Below are positions 60,557-64,000 of a DNA stretch of 64,000 nt, piece by piece. Under the pieces are notes generated by a model. It ran no database searches. It was not told where the DNA came from and worked only from the letters and a program-made list of their open reading frames with translations. Each line of letters begins with the position of its first letter. The first letter of the stretch is position 1. Where the stretch lies: positions 186,001 through 250,000 of the forward strand of contig NZ_BAGB01000174.1 of NCBI RefSeq assembly GCF_000308615.1. The letters are read 5' to 3'. Origin of the DNA: Nocardia jiangxiensis NBRC 101359. GTDB taxonomy: Bacteria > Actinomycetota > Actinomycetes > Mycobacteriales > Mycobacteriaceae. A program made the translations under genes and the position numbers.

Positions 60557-61525
60557 ATGGATCTCAAACAGCTCAAGGCGCTGGTCACCGTCGCCGAGGT
60601 GGGGAGTGTGACGCGTGCGGCCGAACTGCTGCACCTGGTCCAGCCGGCCGTGACGCGCCAGATTCGTACCCTGGAACACGAACTCGGCGTGGAGCTGTTC
60701 GAGCGCAGCCACACCGGTATGCGGCTGACCGATGCGGGTGCGGTGATGGTCGAGCGGGCCGGGCGGGCGCTGCGGGAGTTGGGCCGGGCGCGGGCGGAGA
60801 TCACCCCGCCGCCCGGTGTGGTGGGCGGAGTGGTGACCGTCGGCCTGCTGGAGAGTGCGGTCGATCTGATCGCGGGCCGGCTGACCGCGGCGGTGCTGAG
60901 CAGCCATCCCGGTATCGAATTGCGTATTCTCACAGCGTATTCCGGCCATCTGCAACGGTGGATGGACGACGGCGACCTGGATCTGAGCCTGCTGTACAAC
61001 ATGTCCGACTCGCCGTCGCTGAATGTGGCTCCACTGGTCAGCGAGCAGCTGTGGGCCGTGGCAACCGTGGATGCGGGGCTCAGTGCGGATCGGCCGGTGG
61101 CGCTGGCCGAGGTGGCGGCGCATCCGGTGGTGATGCCCTCGGCCGGACATGCGCTGCGGGTGTTGATCGATGCGGCGGCTGCGAAGGCTGATGTGGTCTT
61201 CGACATCGGGGTGCAGACGAATTCGATGCATCTGCAGAAGTTGCTCGTCATCGACGGGCACGGCTGGACGATTCTGCCCGCGTCGGGGATCGTCGCGGAT
61301 GTCGCCGAGGGCAGGTTGAGTGCAGCGCCGTTGCGGCAGCCCGAGATTCGGCGATCGATCGTGCTGGGCATGTCGCGTACGGGGCGGATGCCCGCCGCGG
61401 TGGACATCGTGGCGCAGGAGCTCGCTCGGTCGATGCGCGCGGCCGTGACGGCGGGCGGGTGGTTGTCGGCGCAATGGCACGGCGATCCGGAGGCGATCGA
61501 GCCGATGCCCCCGCGTCGGCCGTGA
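60557..61525 (+). CDS. LysR-family transcriptional regulator
   Basis: A 322-residue regulator. Residues 1-60 are the winged helix (LKALVTVAEVGSVTRAAELL, VQPAVTRQIRTLE, GVELFERSHTGMRLT) and the rest a periplasmic-binding-like co-inducer domain. ATG 60557 follows AGGAG; the ATG at 60497 is rejected. It closes the right end of the catabolic island and may control nearby operons. Confidence 0.92.
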   Translation: MDLKQLKALVTVAEVGSVTRAAELLHLVQPAVTRQIRTLEHELGVELFERSHTGMRLTDAGAVMVERAGRALRELGRARAEITPPPGVVGGVVTVGLLESAVDLIAGRLTAAVLSSHPGIELRILTAYSGHLQRWMDDGDLDLSLLYNMSDSPSLNVAPLVSEQLWAVATVDAGLSADRPVALAEVAAHPVVMPSAGHALRVLIDAAAAKADVVFDIGVQTNSMHLQKLLVIDGHGWTILPASGIVADVAEGRLSAAPLRQPEIRRSIVLGMSRTGRMPAAVDIVAQELARSMRAAVTAGGWLSAQWHGDPEAIEPMPPRRP

Positions 61526-61623
61526 GGTGATCGCGCGGGCTGATCGCGCGCGTGCGGGTATGCCGATCCCGTATGGGCGCATAGCAAATTTTCATTTTTC
61601 AAACGCACGCCTCATCGCCCATT

Positions 61624-61645
61624 ATTCTCCATGTCAGAGAATCTC
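61624..61645. promoter_or_regulatory. Inverted repeat ATTCTC-N7-GAGAATCTC
   Basis: The repeat lies in the AT-rich 161-bp gap before the first secreted-protein gene, about 42 bp upstream of its start. It carries the same GAGAATCT half-site as the other four promoters. Confidence 0.4.
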
Positions 61646-61686
61646 ATTTCCACCTTTGTTCGCACGCATGATGAGGACCTGCGACG

Positions 61687-62196
61687 ATGTATCACATTTC
61701 TCGAGCTACCGCTATGGCCGCAATGATTTTCGCGGCGTCGGTGATCTCCGCAGGCGTTGCGAACGCCGATGCGGCGAATCCGGCGCAATCCGCATCGGAA
61801 TCGAATCCAGCGGCCCCCGCCGATAATTCGCCGCAGACCGCGCCGGTCGATCCGGGCGCCGAATATATGAAGGCATTCGACGGCGTCGCGGGAACCTTCT
61901 CGAACGACTCCACGGTGGGACGCGTCGTCGGCACGACGGCAGGCATCCTGGTCGGATGCCCAGTCGGTGCCGTCACCGGTGGGACGCTGTTCATCCCCGT
62001 CGCTCCGCTCACCCCGGTCGGAATCGTCGGCGGCTGCCTCATCGGCGCGGCCGCTCTGGGATTCGTCGGCGGGACGGTCGGCAGTGTCGTCTCCGGATCG
62101 CCCGCGACATTGAACGCATTGAATCAGCAATATCAATCATTGCATTCCAAGGGACTGATCGCCGCACCCGTTCCGGTGCAGAATGTCGCGCAGTAA
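61687..62196 (+). CDS. Secreted hypothetical protein
   Basis: A 169-residue protein with an N-terminal signal peptide (MAAMIFAASVISAGVANADA, cleavage probably after ANA or ADA). A Pro/Ala/Ser-rich linker is followed by a glycine-rich hydrophobic region (VGTTAGILVGCPVGAVTGGT, VGIVGGCLIGAAALGFVGG) with two cysteines that could pair. It is a paralogue of the next gene. The hydrophobic block may insert in or span the outer mycomembrane; function unknown. Confidence 0.7.
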   Translation: MYHISRATAMAAMIFAASVISAGVANADAANPAQSASESNPAAPADNSPQTAPVDPGAEYMKAFDGVAGTFSNDSTVGRVVGTTAGILVGCPVGAVTGGTLFIPVAPLTPVGIVGGCLIGAAALGFVGGTVGSVVSGSPATLNALNQQYQSLHSKGLIAAPVPVQNVAQ

Positions 62197-62244
62197 TTCC
62201 GGTATTCCATCCGATTTCCGAACTATTCATATTGTGAGTAAGAG

Positions 62245-62982
62245 ATGACATTCAAAAATCGAGGAGCGGCGGTCACCGCATTGACCGCGATGGCGGTGGT
62301 CGCGGCGGCAGGTGTCGCGAACGCCGATAGCGCTGTCCCCGCCGGCTCGGCGAAAACACCCACCGTCTCCACCGACGTCGCACCCGGCGTTCGATACAGC
62401 GACGATGCGGCTACCGGTCTTGCCGTATTGCGCACTCCGTTCGGGACGGTCGCCGTCCAGGGCGGCCAGTTCGGCATCCAGGACACCGCGGGTCACACCG
62501 TGGCCGGGGCGGCGATCCCGGCGGCCGGTCCGTCGGCACAGTCGACCGCCGCGCACACCGCTCCTGCTCGAGTCGCGGCACCGGCCCCTGTCCAGGTCGC
62601 CGCCCCGGCACAGCAGCCGCCCGATGACGTGATGTCCGACCTGAATCAGGCTGTGGAAGCGGCCAATCCGCACATGGGTATGGCGATGGGCGTGGGTTCG
62701 CTGGCCGGTTCGGTGGTCGGGGCGGCCATCGGCTGCCCGTTCGGCGTCGCGACCGGCGGAACGCTGATGGCGCTGGCGACGGCGGGCACCATGACCGTCC
62801 CGGCGTTCGCTGCCACCTGCCTGGTGGGTGCGGTCGCGGTCGGCGGTGTGGGCGCGTTGGTCGGCGGCGTCGCCCTGGCCATTCCGGTCGGCATCGCCGC
62901 GGGCGCGCAGAAGTTCAACGAATTGCAGGCCCAGCATCACGCCCCGCCTGCCGCGGCTCCCGCGGGTCCGGCGCAGGGCTGA
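62245..62982 (+). CDS. Secreted hypothetical protein, paralogue of the preceding gene
   Basis: A 245-residue protein with signal peptide (ALTAMAVVAAAGVANADS), a segment with FGTVAVQGGQFGIQDTAGH, a long Ala/Pro-rich linker and the same Gly-rich hydrophobic C-terminal block (LAGSVVGAAIGCPFGVATGG, then ATCLVGAVAVGGVGALVGG). The shared block and the two cysteines show duplication of the neighbour. A surface or mycomembrane role is inferred only from composition. Confidence 0.7.
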   Translation: MTFKNRGAAVTALTAMAVVAAAGVANADSAVPAGSAKTPTVSTDVAPGVRYSDDAATGLAVLRTPFGTVAVQGGQFGIQDTAGHTVAGAAIPAAGPSAQSTAAHTAPARVAAPAPVQVAAPAQQPPDDVMSDLNQAVEAANPHMGMAMGVGSLAGSVVGAAIGCPFGVATGGTLMALATAGTMTVPAFAATCLVGAVAVGGVGALVGGVALAIPVGIAAGAQKFNELQAQHHAPPAAAPAGPAQG

Positions 62983-63147
62983 GCCGAACCTTGACTGTCG
63001 TGCGGACCTATCCGATGTTCATCGATGGGAAGGACCATTCGCCCAGCGGTGGTGAATGGTTTCCCAGCGACACCTCGTCGTTTACGGAGGGAGATGAAGG
63101 CAGGGTTGTCTGTGGCACATGGCAACTCCTTTCGATAGTATGTTCGA

Positions 63148-64000
63148 ATGGATGAGGTGGTGCGGTACATGTACCGGTTGCGGCCCGGCCGCACCGCCGA
63201 GGCCGCCTTGTTGGCCGAGTGGGGTCGCTGTCGCTGGTTGTGGAACGAGGCGGTGCATCAGCAGAAATCCGGGCAGATGCCGACCTTCGCGCGGCTCGGG
63301 AAACTGCTCACCCAAGCGCGGGCGAAACTCCCGTGGCTGCGCGAGGGATCCCAGGTCGCCCAACAACAAACGTTGCGCGATTACGCGCAGGCGCTGGATC
63401 GCTCGTTCAAGGTGAAAGTGCATGGCCGCCCGAAAGTGAAGTCCCGCAAGACTTCCCTGCCGTCACTGGAATATACGACGCGTGGCTTCTCTGTCCGTGA
63501 TGGCCGCTTGGTGTTGCCGAAGGGGGTCACTGTTCCGGTGGTGTGGTCGCGAGAGCTTCCCTCGCCGCCGACATCGGTTCGCGTCTACCGCGACAGCTTG
63601 GGCCACTGGTATGCCTCGTTCGTGATACGCCGTGAGATCACGGCTTATCCGGAGGGTGAGGGTGGGATCGGTATCGACTGGGGTGTTTCCACCACGGCGA
63701 CGACCACCGATCCGGTCTTCGATCTGCCGTACTTGGGGTATCGGAAGCGATGTGCGGCCGAGTTGGCGAAGGCGCAACGGAAGATGGCGCGGCGTCACCG
63801 GAATGGGCGCCCGCAGTCGCGGGGTTATAGCGAGGCCAAGCGGCAGGCTGCCCGACTGGCAAAGAAAGCCGCCCGGCAAACCGTCCACGATTCCCGGGGG
63901 TGGGCGAAAAGAGTTGTTGCCACTCACGACCTGATCGCGGTCGAGGACTTCAAGCCGCGGTTTCTTGCAAAATCCACTATGGCGCGCAAGGCCGCTGACG
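63148..64000 (+). CDS. tnpB: TnpB (IS200/IS605-type OrfB), cut by the window end
   Basis: The frame from ATG 63148 is open to the right edge (284 codons). It shows the N-terminal TnpB region (CRWLWNEAVHQQK), the RuvC-I aspartate D177 in GIDWGVST and the RuvC-II glutamate E266 in IAVEDFKPRF. TnpB is an RNA-guided nuclease that helps keep IS elements. No tnpA is seen upstream, so this looks like a solitary IS1341-type element. The zinc ribbon, RuvC-III and the right-end guide RNA lie outside the window. Confidence 0.9.
   Translation, partial: MDEVVRYMYRLRPGRTAEAALLAEWGRCRWLWNEAVHQQKSGQMPTFARLGKLLTQARAKLPWLREGSQVAQQQTLRDYAQALDRSFKVKVHGRPKVKSRKTSLPSLEYTTRGFSVRDGRLVLPKGVTVPVVWSRELPSPPTSVRVYRDSLGHWYASFVIRREITAYPEGEGGIGIDWGVSTTATTTDPVFDLPYLGYRKRCAAELAKAQRKMARRHRNGRPQSRGYSEAKRQAARLAKKAARQTVHDSRGWAKRVVATHDLIAVEDFKPRFLAKSTMARKAAD
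63148..64000 (+). mobile_element. IS200/IS605-superfamily element, left part
   Basis: The element is recognised by its tnpB only. The left end must lie between 62983 and 63147, where no clear terminal hairpin was found. The extent to the right is unknown. Confidence 0.6.

Noticed and set aside
1..64000. tRNA, rRNA or CRISPR arrays
   Set aside because: No cloverleaf-like sequence, rRNA segment or regularly spaced direct repeats with unique spacers were seen by eye.

Overview
The window is high-GC DNA whose gene content points to a mycolic-acid actinomycete, most likely Nocardia or a close relative such as Rhodococcus. The evidence is a DesA-type acyl-ACP desaturase end, an LmeA/DUF2993-like protein, a DUF2236 (MpaB) oxygenase, F420/deazaflavin-type enzymes, an NDMA-dependent alcohol dehydrogenase, a DUF397 protein and many TetR regulators. 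The assignment is inferred from families, not from a marker gene. No tRNA, rRNA or CRISPR array was seen.

Layout. 1-8 kb: a desaturase fragment, an orphan sensor kinase, and a translationally coupled Entner-Doudoroff operon (edd-glk-eda, minus strand) facing a ROK regulator across an AT-rich control region. 8-13 kb: two flavin monooxygenases of the NtaA/SnaA type, a GNAT enzyme and a TetR remnant. 12.3-17 kb: a compact phosphonate-type cluster (GntR/UTRA regulator, small leader ORF, phosphate-symporter-like MFS, HpnZ-like dehydrogenase, PhnM-like amidohydrolase) without C-P lyase core genes. 17-23 kb: mostly small conserved or cell-envelope genes. 23-28 kb: a TauD remnant, a TetR/oxidoreductase pair, an NDMA-type alcohol dehydrogenase and a P450. 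28-32 kb: an accessory patch with a nuclease-fold/coiled-coil protein, a possible immunity protein, a SAM methyltransferase, small ORFs and DUF397.

32.7-61.5 kb is a large catabolic island. Arm A (plus strand, 33.9-46.9 kb) encodes an SDR, an F420-type LLM oxidoreductase, a hydrolase resembling 6-oxocamphor hydrolase, a Rieske oxygenase with a small conserved companion, a TauD-type dioxygenase, a second SDR, an aldehyde dehydrogenase, an acyl-CoA synthetase and an MFS transporter. Arm B (minus strand, 46.9-58.2 kb) encodes a CoA transferase, a DUF35 protein with an Ltp2-like thiolase-fold aldolase, an aldehyde dehydrogenase, an amidohydrolase, a ferredoxin, an SDR, a P450, a deazaflavin-type reductase, a TetR and two phosphotransferase-fold proteins. 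The set suggests oxygenation of a cyclic or branched substrate, ketone formation, C-C cleavage, CoA activation and retro-aldol shortening. The substrate cannot be read from the sequence. Several promoters share GAGAATCT-like inverted repeats, and two share a 24-bp element, suggesting common regulators.

61.6-64 kb: two tandem secreted paralogues, then a TnpB gene running off the right edge.
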